DNA of 64,000 bases from Aquibium sp. A9E412 (GCF_030398335.1 NZ_JAOAOP010000010.1:1-64000), one strand, 5' to 3'. Numbered from the stretch's first letter, positions 54,778 to 63,021 are shown. Notes: generated by a model not told the origin, from the letters alone. Numbers and translations are program-made.

Positions 54778-54834
54778 GTGATGCCCCTTGGCGGTTTCCT
54801 GCCAGCGACCCGGTCCAATCGCGGATGCTGAACG

Positions 54835-55296
54835 TCAAATTGAACGTGTGGCTTTCGCGTATTTCCAGCGTTCGCGCTTTTCGTTCGCGCGCTGAGCGAA
54901 GCGCTGAAGGTCTATAATGGCGCGGGTGTGGGTCCCCTCACCGATCAAGCCGGCCTCGTCTCGGCAAGAGACCGTGAAAAACAGCGAGTTGCTGTTGATC
55001 TCCACGAGTTTGACATCAGCCACAAAGCTCATGCCAACGGGCGTGGGCGCGAGGTGGCTGACGTTGACGTGCGTGCCGACGGTTCGTTGCTGGGGCCGGA
55101 GATAAGGACGAAGCGCTTCGATACAGGTTTGTTCAACGAAGCCGATCATCATCGCGGTGGCAAGAACCGGAGGCATGTCGCGAAAGCCGGGCCAAGTGTC
55201 ATCCAACTCCGGCACGGTGTGGAAAGGAGCAACTGTGAGTCGCTCTCGTGCTCCTACCCCCACTTCAAGTGGCAAGCACTCTTTGAACTCGTTCAT
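54835..55296 (-). CDS. FlK-like fluoroacetyl-CoA thioesterase
   Basis: A 153-residue hotdog-fold thioesterase closely following Streptomyces cattleya FlK. The triad is conserved as Thr47, Glu55 and His81 (FlK Thr42, Glu50, His76), and FlK Arg120 as Arg125 in GTHTRAIIDL. FlK's lid Phe36 corresponds to Met41, which could change fluorine selectivity. FlK hydrolyses fluoroacetyl-CoA before it enters the TCA cycle. The ATG at 55296 overlaps the methyltransferase stop (ATGA); 55326 is an upstream alternative. The neighbouring dehalogenase supports the role. Confidence 0.82.
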   Translation of the reverse strand: MNEFKECLPLEVGVGARERLTVAPFHTVPELDDTWPGFRDMPPVLATAMMIGFVEQTCIEALRPYLRPQQRTVGTHVNVSHLAPTPVGMSFVADVKLVEINSNSLFFTVSCRDEAGLIGEGTHTRAIIDLQRFAQRANEKRERWKYAKATRSI

Positions 55297-56048
55297 GTGA
55301 TCCCCACGCGCATGTTGATCGGCCAAATCACGGGTCGCCTTCGATCTCCCCAGATGAGGTGAAGATCGTGCACAAAAGCTTCGAGGATATCGTCTCGGCC
55401 AGCCTCATTGACCCGGTGCACAGCGGACCATGTCGAGAGGTAACCGAGAAAATCGCTCAGATCCCAAGCCCGGTCGATTTCCATTCCGGGAGTCGGTCGT
55501 TCCTCAAACGGAAATTCGAGATCGGCATAGCCTGACTCGACGAGCTTGCGCTCCGGCGGCCAGTAGCAAGCGATTTCTTCCCAATAGAAGCGCCTAAAGC
55601 GTGCGTCCAGGTCGGACGGAGCCAAGCGCGGCACTCCGTAGCTTACCAAGGCAATCACAGCCCCGTTCACGGCTACCCGGCGGACCTCGTCGTAGAAATC
55701 CGCAAGGTCGAACCAATGGGCGGATTGTGCAGCGGTAATAAGGGTAACGCTGCAATCGGGCAGCGGTAGGTTCTCGGCAGGTGCGCAAACATACTCGACA
55801 CGGTCATGAGGCAGGGCGTTGCCGATCTGTTCAGTGCTCGGATCCACACCCATCACGGATTGGAAGAAGTCTGCGAGCTGATGGGTGAGCTGCCCAGTGC
55901 CGCAGCCGACGTCTACGGCTCTCGACGTATCGGGTGCCGCCTCCGCCAAGAAACGGGACAGGGAAGCCGGATATTCCGGTCTGAACGAAGCATAGCTGCG
56001 GCCGTCGCGATCAAACCAGTTCCTTGCGGATTTCGGTTCAGCCATCAT
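55293..56048 (-). CDS. Class I SAM-dependent methyltransferase, Tmt1-like
   Basis: A 251-residue methyltransferase. The SAM site DVGCGTGQLTHQLA is at about 46-59 and GVDPSTEQI follows. The segments YASFRPEYP at the N-terminus, TAAQSAHWFD mid-protein and YLSTWSAVHR near the C-terminus are shared with yeast trans-aconitate 3-methyltransferase Tmt1 and its bacterial relatives. In a fluoroacetate setting it might methylate a trans-aconitate-type aconitase inhibitor; that is inference. It is coupled to marR upstream and to the thioesterase downstream by ATGA overlaps. Confidence 0.75.
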   Translation of the reverse strand: MMAEPKSARNWFDRDGRSYASFRPEYPASLSRFLAEAAPDTSRAVDVGCGTGQLTHQLADFFQSVMGVDPSTEQIGNALPHDRVEYVCAPAENLPLPDCSVTLITAAQSAHWFDLADFYDEVRRVAVNGAVIALVSYGVPRLAPSDLDARFRRFYWEEIACYWPPERKLVESGYADLEFPFEERPTPGMEIDRAWDLSDFLGYLSTWSAVHRVNEAGRDDILEAFVHDLHLIWGDRRRPVIWPINMRVGIT

Positions 56049-56524
56049 TGGGCATCCTTTTGGTGGTTGGCGGCCTCTTTGAGTCGTGCCCCAAAACCTT
56101 GTCGCTCGAGCGCTTGCGCGGTGTCGGTGAGAACCTGAAGAAGCGGATGCCCAACCTCCGCCTCCAGATCTCCAATGGCCGAAAACGTAACCGCCCAGTG
56201 GGGCTCAAGTCTCTTCAGCAAATCCTTCCCTGTTCGGGTCAGGTGCAGTCCGGTCTTGCGCCCGTCGTCCAACTGGTGACGTGCCAGAATGCCGTCTTTC
56301 AGCATCAGCGAAACTGTCTGGCTGATCGCGCCCTGCGTGAGGGTACTGCGCGCAGTTATGTCGGTCACCGTTTCGGCGCCCGCACTCATCGCGCGAAGAA
56401 CGGGGGTGTACCGTGGGCGGTATTGGAGGCCGATGTCGCGGTAATGCTCCTCTGCGCCCTGATCGACCAACTCGCCGACGTAGCGGAGCAATTCGCCCAA
56501 ACCGGGTTTCACTTTCGAACTCAT
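56045..56524 (-). CDS. MarR-family regulator of the fluoroacetate gene set
   Basis: A 159-residue MarR protein. The winged helix is at about 45-110: VTDITARSTLTQGAISQTVSLMLKDGILARHQLDDGRKTGLHLTRTGK. The start is ATG 56524 or GTG 56530. A perfect inverted repeat, its likely operator, is 14 bp upstream. The gene leads a minus-strand unit with the methyltransferase, thioesterase and dehalogenase genes, so it probably represses them and itself. The inducer could be a fluoroacetate-derived metabolite (inference). Confidence 0.88.
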   Translation of the reverse strand: MSSKVKPGLGELLRYVGELVDQGAEEHYRDIGLQYRPRYTPVLRAMSAGAETVTDITARSTLTQGAISQTVSLMLKDGILARHQLDDGRKTGLHLTRTGKDLLKRLEPHWAVTFSAIGDLEAEVGHPLLQVLTDTAQALERQGFGARLKEAANHQKDAQ

Positions 56525-56537
56525 AGACACCCAATTA

Positions 56538-56551
56538 CATTAGTGCTAATG
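56538..56551. promoter_or_regulatory. Perfect inverted repeat CATTAG-TG-CTAATG, candidate MarR operator
   Basis: 6-bp perfect arms with a 2-bp centre, in the 55-bp gap between divergent marR (start 56524) and lysR (start 56580). Size, symmetry and AT content are typical of MarR operators. It could control both genes. Confidence 0.65.
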
Positions 56552-56579
56552 CGATTGCAAGACCGGCAGATCCGAAGAC

Positions 56580-57539
56580 ATGAGCCTTGAGAACGCAAAT
56601 CTGCGCTGTTTCATCGTAGCAGCAAACAGGCGGAGCTTCCGTGAGGCCGCCACGGTCTTGCGCGTACGACAGTCCAGCGTGAGCCGGGCGATTAGCCGGC
56701 TTGAAGACGAACTCGGGGTTTCCCTCTTCGTACGACACCGGTCGGGCGCCCGTCTAACGGCGGCAGGTGAGCGATTTCTGTCCGCTGTGCTCCCGGCATG
56801 CGAACAACTCGAAACGGCTCAACGCACAGCCGCAGCTGCTGGTCGGGCGGAAACCGGCATCGTTCAAGTCGGAGTTCTAACCTCACTGGCGGGCGGCTTT
56901 CTTCGGTCGCTGCTTCATGGTTATCGCAAGCTCAATCCCGGCGTTGAGATCGATGTTCACGACGGAAGCCGTGATAGCCATCTTGCCGCCATCCAGAAGC
57001 ATGCGCTCGACGTGGCGTTTCTTACGGGAACCGAACGCGCTCCCTATTGCGAATGTGCTGAGATTTGGCGAGAGCGCGTTCATGTCGCGCTCTGGAAGGA
57101 CCATCATCTCGCCGGGCGCCATTGCCTGGACTGGGACGATCTGCGCAAAGAGCGTTTTATTGTAAGTCGCTTCGCTCCTGGAATGGAGGTGCAGAACTAC
57201 ATCGTCCGTCGTGCATCGACATGTGGCGTTCGCCCAAATATCGAGATCAAGAATGCGGGTCGTGAAACCCTTATGAACCTCGTGAGTCTTGGTCAGGGAA
57301 TTACCCTTGTCTCGGCTGCCTGGGCGTCCGTCGGGTTGCCAGACCTTGTTCTGAGGCCCCTATCGGACGCACACGATGTCATTCCGTTCAGTGCAGTTTG
57401 GTCGGCCCAAAATGACAATCCAGCGCTACGCCGGCTTCTCAGCATCGCGCACATGATGTCCGGGCACGCGAGACCGGGCACATCGGATTGGGCTGCGCCG
57501 ACACTTGGCATTAGACGCCTGCACGATGTGAACGCCTAA
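56580..57539 (+). CDS. LysR-family transcriptional regulator
   Basis: A 319-residue LysR protein. The N-terminal HTH (about 5-65: RSFREAATVLRVRQSSVSRAISRLEDELGVSLFVRHRSGARLTAAG) is followed by a periplasmic-binding-like effector domain. LysR genes sit at this place, convergent with the trb genes, on related ICEs. Its last 29 bp overlap the end of the DUF2274 gene. Regulation of transfer genes is plausible but unproven; control of the divergent marR operon is another possibility. Confidence 0.9.
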   Translation: MSLENANLRCFIVAANRRSFREAATVLRVRQSSVSRAISRLEDELGVSLFVRHRSGARLTAAGERFLSAVLPACEQLETAQRTAAAAGRAETGIVQVGVLTSLAGGFLRSLLHGYRKLNPGVEIDVHDGSRDSHLAAIQKHALDVAFLTGTERAPYCECAEIWRERVHVALWKDHHLAGRHCLDWDDLRKERFIVSRFAPGMEVQNYIVRRASTCGVRPNIEIKNAGRETLMNLVSLGQGITLVSAAWASVGLPDLVLRPLSDAHDVIPFSAVWSAQNDNPALRRLLSIAHMMSGHARPGTSDWAAPTLGIRRLHDVNA

Positions 57540-57741
57540 GCCGCTGGAAGGCACGATCCGTCGCCATGAAGCGCTGGAGCATCGGAACGATCAATCGTAA
57601 CGGATCGCCGGGCGGCTGCCCCGTCTCATGACCGAGAATATCGGCATAAGCGACAAGCTCCCGATGCAGGCTGGCCGGGAGCTCAAGGGTGACCTTAACG
57701 GGTTTGTCGTCTGGCAAGGGACCAAGCTTCAGCTTCACCAC
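57511..57741 (-). CDS. DUF2274 protein at the end of the trb operon
   Basis: A 76-residue protein (MVKLKLGPLPDDKPVKVTLELPASLHRELVAYADILG) with an RHH-like N-terminus. DUF2274 proteins are a constant last gene after trbI in alphaproteobacterial conjugation operons. Function unknown. It follows trbI directly and its 3' end overlaps convergent lysR. Confidence 0.85.
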   Translation of the reverse strand: MVKLKLGPLPDDKPVKVTLELPASLHRELVAYADILGHETGQPPGDPLRLIVPMLQRFMATDRAFQRLRRSHRAGV

Positions 57742-57743
57742 AG

Positions 57744-58913
57744 TCAGCCTCCATAGGGTTCGAGAATGAGATCGCGGGTGACGATGACGCGCACCGGGAA
57801 GCCCGGCCGGATGGTGAGCGTCGGTCTGACTTGCAGCTGGCGCTGGACGATCTGCTGGCCGGCATCGTTGATCGTGTCCTGAGCACCGTTGCGGATCGCC
57901 TGGATCAGGCGTTCGTCATCATCCATCGTCAGTTCCGCCCCGACCGAAAGCAGCGTGGAGAGACCAGCTGCCTTGGCGAGATCCCACCAGTGGTAGTTGA
58001 CCCCATCCTCAAGGCCGGCAAATCCTCTCGTGTCGGCGCCCGGCTGGCGTTCGAGAACGATGGAGCGGCCGTTGGGGAAGATCAGCCGGTTCCAAACCAG
58101 GAGCACACGCCGATCGCCGAAATCGACGTCGTTGCTGTATTCGCCGATAATGCGCGTACCCTGCGGAACCAGGAGCGTGTTTCCCGTTGGACTGTCGTAG
58201 ATATGCTGGGTGACTTGCGCCGTAATCTGGCCAGGGAGATCGGAGCGAATGCCAGTGATGAGCGCGGCCGGAATGACGGACCCGGCCTGCAGCACGTAGG
58301 GCGATGCCGGCGCCATCACACGGTCGGGCGCTACGGTGCGCCGGTCCACGGGACCGTTGAGGAAGGCGAGATCGCTGTTTTGTGCCGCGCCCGGTTGGTG
58401 GCCGAGATTTAGCCCGGTGATCGATGGTGTCGATGTCTCTCGCGCCGCAGTCGGCGCGGACTGGAAGAAGACCTGACTGGTGCGCGCGGCCTCTTCCTCG
58501 GCCATGCGCCGCTGCTCCTCCGGATCGACGGCCGGCGTATTGATGGCCGGCGGCGGAACGGGTTGGCCGCGTTCCTGAGCATCGAGGATCGGACGGCCGA
58601 GATCGCCGGGCAGTGGTGGACCGAGCACTGGACCGGTGTAGTCGCTAGGCAACTCATTCAATCCATCCGCGGTGTTGCGGTTCTCGGTCGAGTAAAGCTC
58701 GTCGCTGTCCGCGCCATTTTCGGGCGTCTGGAGCGCATAGATCAAAGCACCACCGACACCGAGGGCGGCGACGAGGCCGAGGCCGGCCAGGACACGCCGT
58801 GAAAGCCGAGTCACGCGCGGCGGATTTCCCCTCAACCGCATTGGTTCGGCGGTATCGTCCGGCATCGCTTCGAGTGGGACGCCATCTTCCCTGTTGTCGT
58901 CGGCATCGCTCAT
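57744..58913 (-). CDS. trbI: Conjugal transfer protein TrbI (VirB10-like)
   Basis: A 389-residue protein bridging inner and outer membranes in type IV secretion. It has a short cytoplasmic N-terminus, one membrane helix (about 41-62: VLAGLGLVAALGVGGALIYAL), a Pro/Glu-rich periplasmic linker and a C-terminal VirB10 domain (about 200-389: LQAGSVIPAALITGIRSDLPGQI and LLVPQGTRIIGEYSNDV). It appears complete. The start overlaps the stop of the trbD-trbG chimera. Confidence 0.94.
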   Translation of the reverse strand: MSDADDNREDGVPLEAMPDDTAEPMRLRGNPPRVTRLSRRVLAGLGLVAALGVGGALIYALQTPENGADSDELYSTENRNTADGLNELPSDYTGPVLGPPLPGDLGRPILDAQERGQPVPPPAINTPAVDPEEQRRMAEEEAARTSQVFFQSAPTAARETSTPSITGLNLGHQPGAAQNSDLAFLNGPVDRRTVAPDRVMAPASPYVLQAGSVIPAALITGIRSDLPGQITAQVTQHIYDSPTGNTLLVPQGTRIIGEYSNDVDFGDRRVLLVWNRLIFPNGRSIVLERQPGADTRGFAGLEDGVNYHWWDLAKAAGLSTLLSVGAELTMDDDERLIQAIRNGAQDTINDAGQQIVQRQLQVRPTLTIRPGFPVRVIVTRDLILEPYGG

Positions 58914-59443
58914 GATCCTGGCCTCCCGTCGGTTCGCACAATCCTGACGGTCTGCTGGCGGTCTTCGCTGCCGAGGCGCAACTCGGCGGCCGCAAAGATG
59001 CGGTCCACGATCAGGATGTTTCGGTAGATGCGGCTGTTGACGATTTCCGGCTCCCCATCCCAGCCGAGCACGAAGAGTGGCGGCATCTCGCCCTGCACGA
59101 TCCCAACGGGGAAGACGATATAGACCCGCCGCCCGTCGTCGAAGACCGAGACCGGCCGCCAGGGCGGTCTGTCGCCTTGCAGTCCGTAGCGGTGATGCCG
59201 CGCGACCTCGGCGAAAAGCGGATCACGCTTGGCGGCCCAGACTGCGGCGACATGTCCGATCGCCCAGATCGCGATGCCCACGAGCCAGAGCCGCAGGCCG
59301 AGTCCCACCGCGCCGGCGAGGGTTCCGTTCATGATCGCGATGGCGCGCGGCGCACCACCCAGCAGGATCGGCTCGGTCAGCGCCCGGTGAACCGGCACCG
59401 AAAAGCCGAGCAGTTCGCCGCCCTGGTCGGAGGTGACAGCCAT
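58910..59443 (-). CDS. TrbD-TrbG chimera made by internal deletion
   Basis: 177 residues. Residues about 10-88 are TrbD (VPVHRALTEPILLGGAPRAIAIMNGTLAGAVGLGL, then a membrane helix). From about residue 89 (GDRPPWRPVSVFDDGRRVYIVFP, IVDRIFAAAELRLG) it is the C-terminal part of TrbG/VirB9. The normal order trbD-E-J-L-F-G means that trbE, trbJ, trbL, trbF and most of trbG were removed by an in-frame deletion near 59180. It overlaps trbC by one base and trbI by four, as the intact ends would. Confidence 0.88.
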   Translation of the reverse strand: MAVTSDQGGELLGFSVPVHRALTEPILLGGAPRAIAIMNGTLAGAVGLGLRLWLVGIAIWAIGHVAAVWAAKRDPLFAEVARHHRYGLQGDRPPWRPVSVFDDGRRVYIVFPVGIVQGEMPPLFVLGWDGEPEIVNSRIYRNILIVDRIFAAAELRLGSEDRQQTVRIVRTDGRPGS

Positions 59444-59775
59444 CAGACCAGTGCCCCGCCGCCGAAGGAGAAGAAAGACAGAAAGAAGGAACTCGCCGCG
59501 AAGGCGATCGACAGGCCGAACACGATCTGGATCAGGCGCCGGAACCCGCCGGACGTGTCGCCGAAAGCAAGGGTCAGGCCGGTGATGATAATGATGATGA
59601 CGGCGATGATCTTGGCGACCGGACCCTCGATGGATTCGAGGATCGACTGAAGCGGTGCCTCCCAGGGCATCGATGAGCCGGAAGCGTGTGCAGCGGGCGC
59701 CATCATCAACGTCATGACAGCAAGCGACATTGCGGTCGCCAGTCTCTGGCGGGCGTTATGCAGGGTCTGGTTCAT
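59443..59775 (-). CDS. trbC: Conjugal transfer pilin TrbC (VirB2-like)
   Basis: A 110-residue prepilin. An N-terminal signal (about 1-32, ending AAHA) is followed by the mature segment with two hydrophobic stretches (about 52-70 and 85-103: KIIAVIIIIITGLTLAFGD and IVFGLSIAFAASSFFLSFF). Such proteins form the conjugative pilus. It overlaps trbB by 20 bp. Confidence 0.92.
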   Translation of the reverse strand: MNQTLHNARQRLATAMSLAVMTLMMAPAAHASGSSMPWEAPLQSILESIEGPVAKIIAVIIIIITGLTLAFGDTSGGFRRLIQIVFGLSIAFAASSFFLSFFSFGGGALV

Positions 59776-60781
59776 GGAAGCGTTCCTTTGCGGCTGGGAT
59801 GGAAAGAGCTGTGTCGGGAGCCTCGACAGCGGTCACGACGCGGTAATCGCCATCGAGGCCGAGACCTTCAACACGGGCGAGTTCGGACAGGCGGCGGGCC
59901 GAGCCGCGCCCTGACAGCACGGCCACAAGATCGATCGTTTCCGCGATCAAGGCGCGCGGGACGGTGACGACGGCTTCCTGGATGAGTTGCTCAAGACGGC
60001 GCAGCGCACCCAGCGCCGTGCCCGCATGGATCGTACCCACCCCACCGGGATGGCCGGTGCCCCATGCTTTAAGGAGATCGAGCGCCTCGCTGCCGCGAAC
60101 CTCGCCAATGGGAATGCGGTCGGGCCGCAAGCGCAGCGACGAACGGACGAGGTCGGAGAGCGACGCGACGCCGTCTTTCGTCCGCATGGCGACGAGGTTT
60201 GGCGCGGCGCATTGCAGTTCGCGCGTATCCTCGATGATGACGACGCGGTCGGATGTCTTCGCGACCTCAGCCAGGAGAGCATTGGTCAGCGTCGTCTTAC
60301 CAGTGGAAGTGCCGCCGGCAACAAGGATGTTGGCGCGCGCGGCGACGCCGAACCGCAACGCCGATGCCTGCGCGACCGTCATGATGCCGGCGGCAACATA
60401 GTCATCGAGGGTGAACACCGCGACGGCCGGCTTGCGGATCGCGAAAGCCGGCGCAGCCACGACTGGCGGCAGAAGTCCCTCGAACCGCTCCCCCGTTCCA
60501 GGTAGCTCCGCCGAGACGCGGGGGCTGCCGGTATGAACTTCTGCGCCGACATGGTGGGCGACCAGGCGGATGATCCGCTCGCCATCCTCTGACGAAAGGC
60601 GCTCGCCGGTGTCCGACAATCCCTCGGAGAGGCGGTCGATCCAGAGCCGCCCGTCCGGGTTCAGCATCACCTCGACAACGGCGGGATCTTCCAGGAATGT
60701 CGCGATAGCCGGACCGAGCGCGGTGCGCAGCATTCGCGCGCCGCGTGCGATCCCTTCCGAATTGCGATGTGAGGCTGCCAT
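59756..60781 (-). CDS. trbB: Conjugal transfer ATPase TrbB (VirB11-like)
   Basis: A 341-residue secretion ATPase. Walker [10 protein letters not shown] is at about 156-164; the Asp box [10 protein letters not shown], Walker B region [18 protein letters not shown] and His box GGVGTIHAG follow. It appears intact. Two GC hairpins (60787-60803, 60816-60829) lie just upstream of the start; they may be leader structures or the terminator of the aminotransferase inserted upstream. Confidence 0.95.
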   Translation of the reverse strand: MAASHRNSEGIARGARMLRTALGPAIATFLEDPAVVEVMLNPDGRLWIDRLSEGLSDTGERLSSEDGERIIRLVAHHVGAEVHTGSPRVSAELPGTGERFEGLLPPVVAAPAFAIRKPAVAVFTLDDYVAAGIMTVAQASALRFGVAARANILVAGGTSTGKTTLTNALLAEVAKTSDRVVIIEDTRELQCAAPNLVAMRTKDGVASLSDLVRSSLRLRPDRIPIGEVRGSEALDLLKAWGTGHPGGVGTIHAGTALGALRRLEQLIQEAVVTVPRALIAETIDLVAVLSGRGSARRLSELARVEGLGLDGDYRVVTAVEAPDTALSIPAAKERFHEPDPA

Positions 60782-60996
60782 CCGATCCCCGATTCCAACG
60801 GGGACGAACAGACGTTCCCCATGCGGGGATGATTAAAAGAGCCTGATCTAGGGCTGATTCAACAAAGAATTAGCGGCGGCGTGGCGTAGCGTACAAATAC
60901 AGGAAAACGGCGGCTGTCCCATTCTCTGCTCCCGCGAGAGCAGAATTGAACCGTGTTGTGGAAGTAACGGCATGCCGTGTCATCCGTCGAAGCGTC

Positions 60997-62172
60997 TCAT
61001 CGGCCAATGGTTGCCACGACTTCTGTGAATCGGGCCACCTCAGCTTCCGTGTTGAAGTAATGCACTGACGCTCTGACCAAGGAGGCTAGCCCTCTGTCTT
61101 CGAAGTCTAGTCGTGCGTAGGGCATCGCCGAGACGGATACATTTATTCCTCGGCGTCGAAGCTCCTCAGCCATGTCTGCGGGTTCAACGCCGTCCTTGCT
61201 GAACGTAACGATCCCACATTTCTTCTGGCCTAGGTCATGAACTGTCACGCCGCGCGTGTCAGCAAGCGCATCACGCAACTCCTGCGCTAGCTTGCCGACG
61301 CGCATCTCAATGTTCTTCAGGCCCACGCCGCGCGCGTAGCGAACAGCCGCCATGAGACCGACCCGGCCCGCGACATAGCTTTCCCAATTCTCAAAGCGTT
61401 TCGCGCCGTCTGCGAACGTGTACCCGTTTGCTTCTGTCCAGGTGGCCGACAAAAGGTCGATAAATGGAGGATCAATCTCGTTGATGATTTCTTTGCGCAC
61501 ATAAAGGAAGCCGGTTCCACGAGGTCCGCGCAGGAATTTTCGCCCGGTGCCAGACAACATGTCGCAACCGATGGCCTTTACGTCCACTTCGAGCTGTCCG
61601 ACGGATTGGCAGGCGTCGAGCAGATAACGAACGCCGTGCTTTTTGGCGATACTTCCTACAGCTACGGCAGGGTTGACCAATCCGCCCTGCGTAGGCACGT
61701 GCGTGATCGCGATGAGCCTCGTGCTTGGACGGATCATTCGATCCAACGCCTCGACATCGATCTGCCCATACTCATCCGAGGGTGCGAGGTCGATCTCGAA
61801 ACCAACTCTCTTCGACTGCTGGAGAAGAGCAAGGTAGTTCGAGGCATATTCCGAAGCGTGCGTAATGACGCGATCGCCTACTTTCAGGTTGAGGCCATAA
61901 AACGCCATATCCCATGCTCGGGTCGCGTTTTCGACGTAAGCGATTTCGTCTGACGAAGCATTCAAAAGCGCGGCAAACTCAGTATAGAACGCAGCGAGAT
62001 CCTCTTCAGCCCACCGTTCGGCCTCGTAGCCTCCCACGGAGTTTTCGTCGCGCAAAACCCGCTGCAGTGCGTCGAACACAGGAGTGGGCATCAGAGACGA
62101 GCCCGCGTTGTTGAAATGCAAAACGTTTTCGCAACTCGGCGTATCGGCCCGGGCTTTTTCTATGTTCAGCAC
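60997..62172 (-). CDS. Class V aminotransferase (PLP enzyme), inserted in the trb operon
   Basis: A 391-residue NifS/SufS-fold protein. HFNNAGSSLMPTPVFDAL opens it; ITHVPTQGGLVNPA, LLDACQSVGQLEVDV and the PLP-lysine segment MLSGTGRKFLRGPRGTGFLYVR are clear. GTG 62172 with GGGAGG 8 nt upstream is the best start; the frame is open to ATG 62358, which adds 62 unrelated residues. It stands between the rhh gene and trbB, where related ICEs have no gene, so it is cargo. The substrate is unknown (selenocysteine lyase-, kynureninase- or isopenicillin-N-epimerase-like options). Confidence 0.85.
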   Translation of the reverse strand: MLNIEKARADTPSCENVLHFNNAGSSLMPTPVFDALQRVLRDENSVGGYEAERWAEEDLAAFYTEFAALLNASSDEIAYVENATRAWDMAFYGLNLKVGDRVITHASEYASNYLALLQQSKRVGFEIDLAPSDEYGQIDVEALDRMIRPSTRLIAITHVPTQGGLVNPAVAVGSIAKKHGVRYLLDACQSVGQLEVDVKAIGCDMLSGTGRKFLRGPRGTGFLYVRKEIINEIDPPFIDLLSATWTEANGYTFADGAKRFENWESYVAGRVGLMAAVRYARGVGLKNIEMRVGKLAQELRDALADTRGVTVHDLGQKKCGIVTFSKDGVEPADMAEELRRRGINVSVSAMPYARLDFEDRGLASLVRASVHYFNTEAEVARFTEVVATIGR

Positions 62173-62589
62173 GATAATATCCTCCCAACTGCTAATCGGA
62201 AGTGCGGCAAGCCAATCAACTTCCTGCTTGAGGCTCTGCAACCAATTTTGCCGAGACCTAGAACAATCGAATTTGCCACGCACATAGCGTGATAGCATCC
62301 CAGAGGCGCGGCGCATGAGCCCGGCGATGCGGCTGGCATTGGAGTTGGACGATAGCATCCAGGGAATTCCATTTGAATGTTGTCCAACCCCAAAAACGGG
62401 TCTACGCCATGCGAAAATGTCAAGGATGAGAATTTGGCGGGCACACCAATCTAGCCCGAAGCGCCTCTAGACGTTTCAAGTCATAAATCTAAAAACGCAT
62501 ACCCATTTTGCACATGCTCCAGTTCAACAATGCCATGGCGGCGCAGATTTATTGAACATGCAATGCTAAGTAAGGGTGGGCAACAGGGT
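62173..62589. other. 417-bp gap upstream of the class V aminotransferase
   Basis: AT-richer DNA than the chromosome. Apart from the SD of the aminotransferase, and the in-frame upstream codons mentioned there, I see no gene, RNA or clear repeat. A promoter for the aminotransferase is expected here but I cannot locate it with confidence. Confidence 0.4.
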
Positions 62590-63018
62590 TCAACTCCCAG
62601 ATCCGTCAATGTCCTCAGGAATCTCCTGCCTGAGCTTCGGTCCTTTTGCGAGACGACGTCCCAATGCTGTAATGAACGCCTCGTAACGATCGCTGGCCTT
62701 CGCACGGGCGGCGAGTGCTGCCGGCTCCGGCAACGCCGGCGTCGTCGCCAGCCAGAACCGAACGAAGATGGCCAATGTCTCGACGGAGATGCCGACGTCA
62801 CGCTCCAGACGAATCATGCGGCGATCAATCTGATCTAGCCGCTTTGCGATGGCGGCCTCGCGCCTCTCGGCATCGTCCGGCGACAGGAAGGAAGCGATGG
62901 CTGCCTCCGCGATCATCGACTGGGACTGCTCGCGGCGCGCGGCATATTCCAGGAGCATCGTCATGACGTCCGGATCGAGATAGACGGAGATCTGTGTCTT
63001 CTTCCTACGGCCAGCCAT
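62590..63018 (-). CDS. Ribbon-helix-helix (CopG-type) protein of the transfer operon
   Basis: A 142-residue protein. The N-terminus (RRKKTQISVYLDPDVMTMLLEYAARREQSQSMIAEAAI) is an RHH DNA-binding domain. A C-terminal helical part (about 50-125) contains coiled-coil-like ERREAAIAKRLDQIDRRMIRLERD. This gene sits between traG and trbB on many alphaproteobacterial ICEs and may regulate transfer. It starts 3 bp after the traG stop. Confidence 0.88.
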   Translation of the reverse strand: MAGRRKKTQISVYLDPDVMTMLLEYAARREQSQSMIAEAAIASFLSPDDAERREAAIAKRLDQIDRRMIRLERDVGISVETLAIFVRFWLATTPALPEPAALAARAKASDRYEAFITALGRRLAKGPKLRQEIPEDIDGSGS

Positions 63019-63021
63019 GGT

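Noticed and set aside
57511-57741. RHH antitoxin of a toxin-antitoxin pair
   Set aside because: No toxin partner lies next to it. Its sequence and place after trbI identify it as the DUF2274 member of trb operons.
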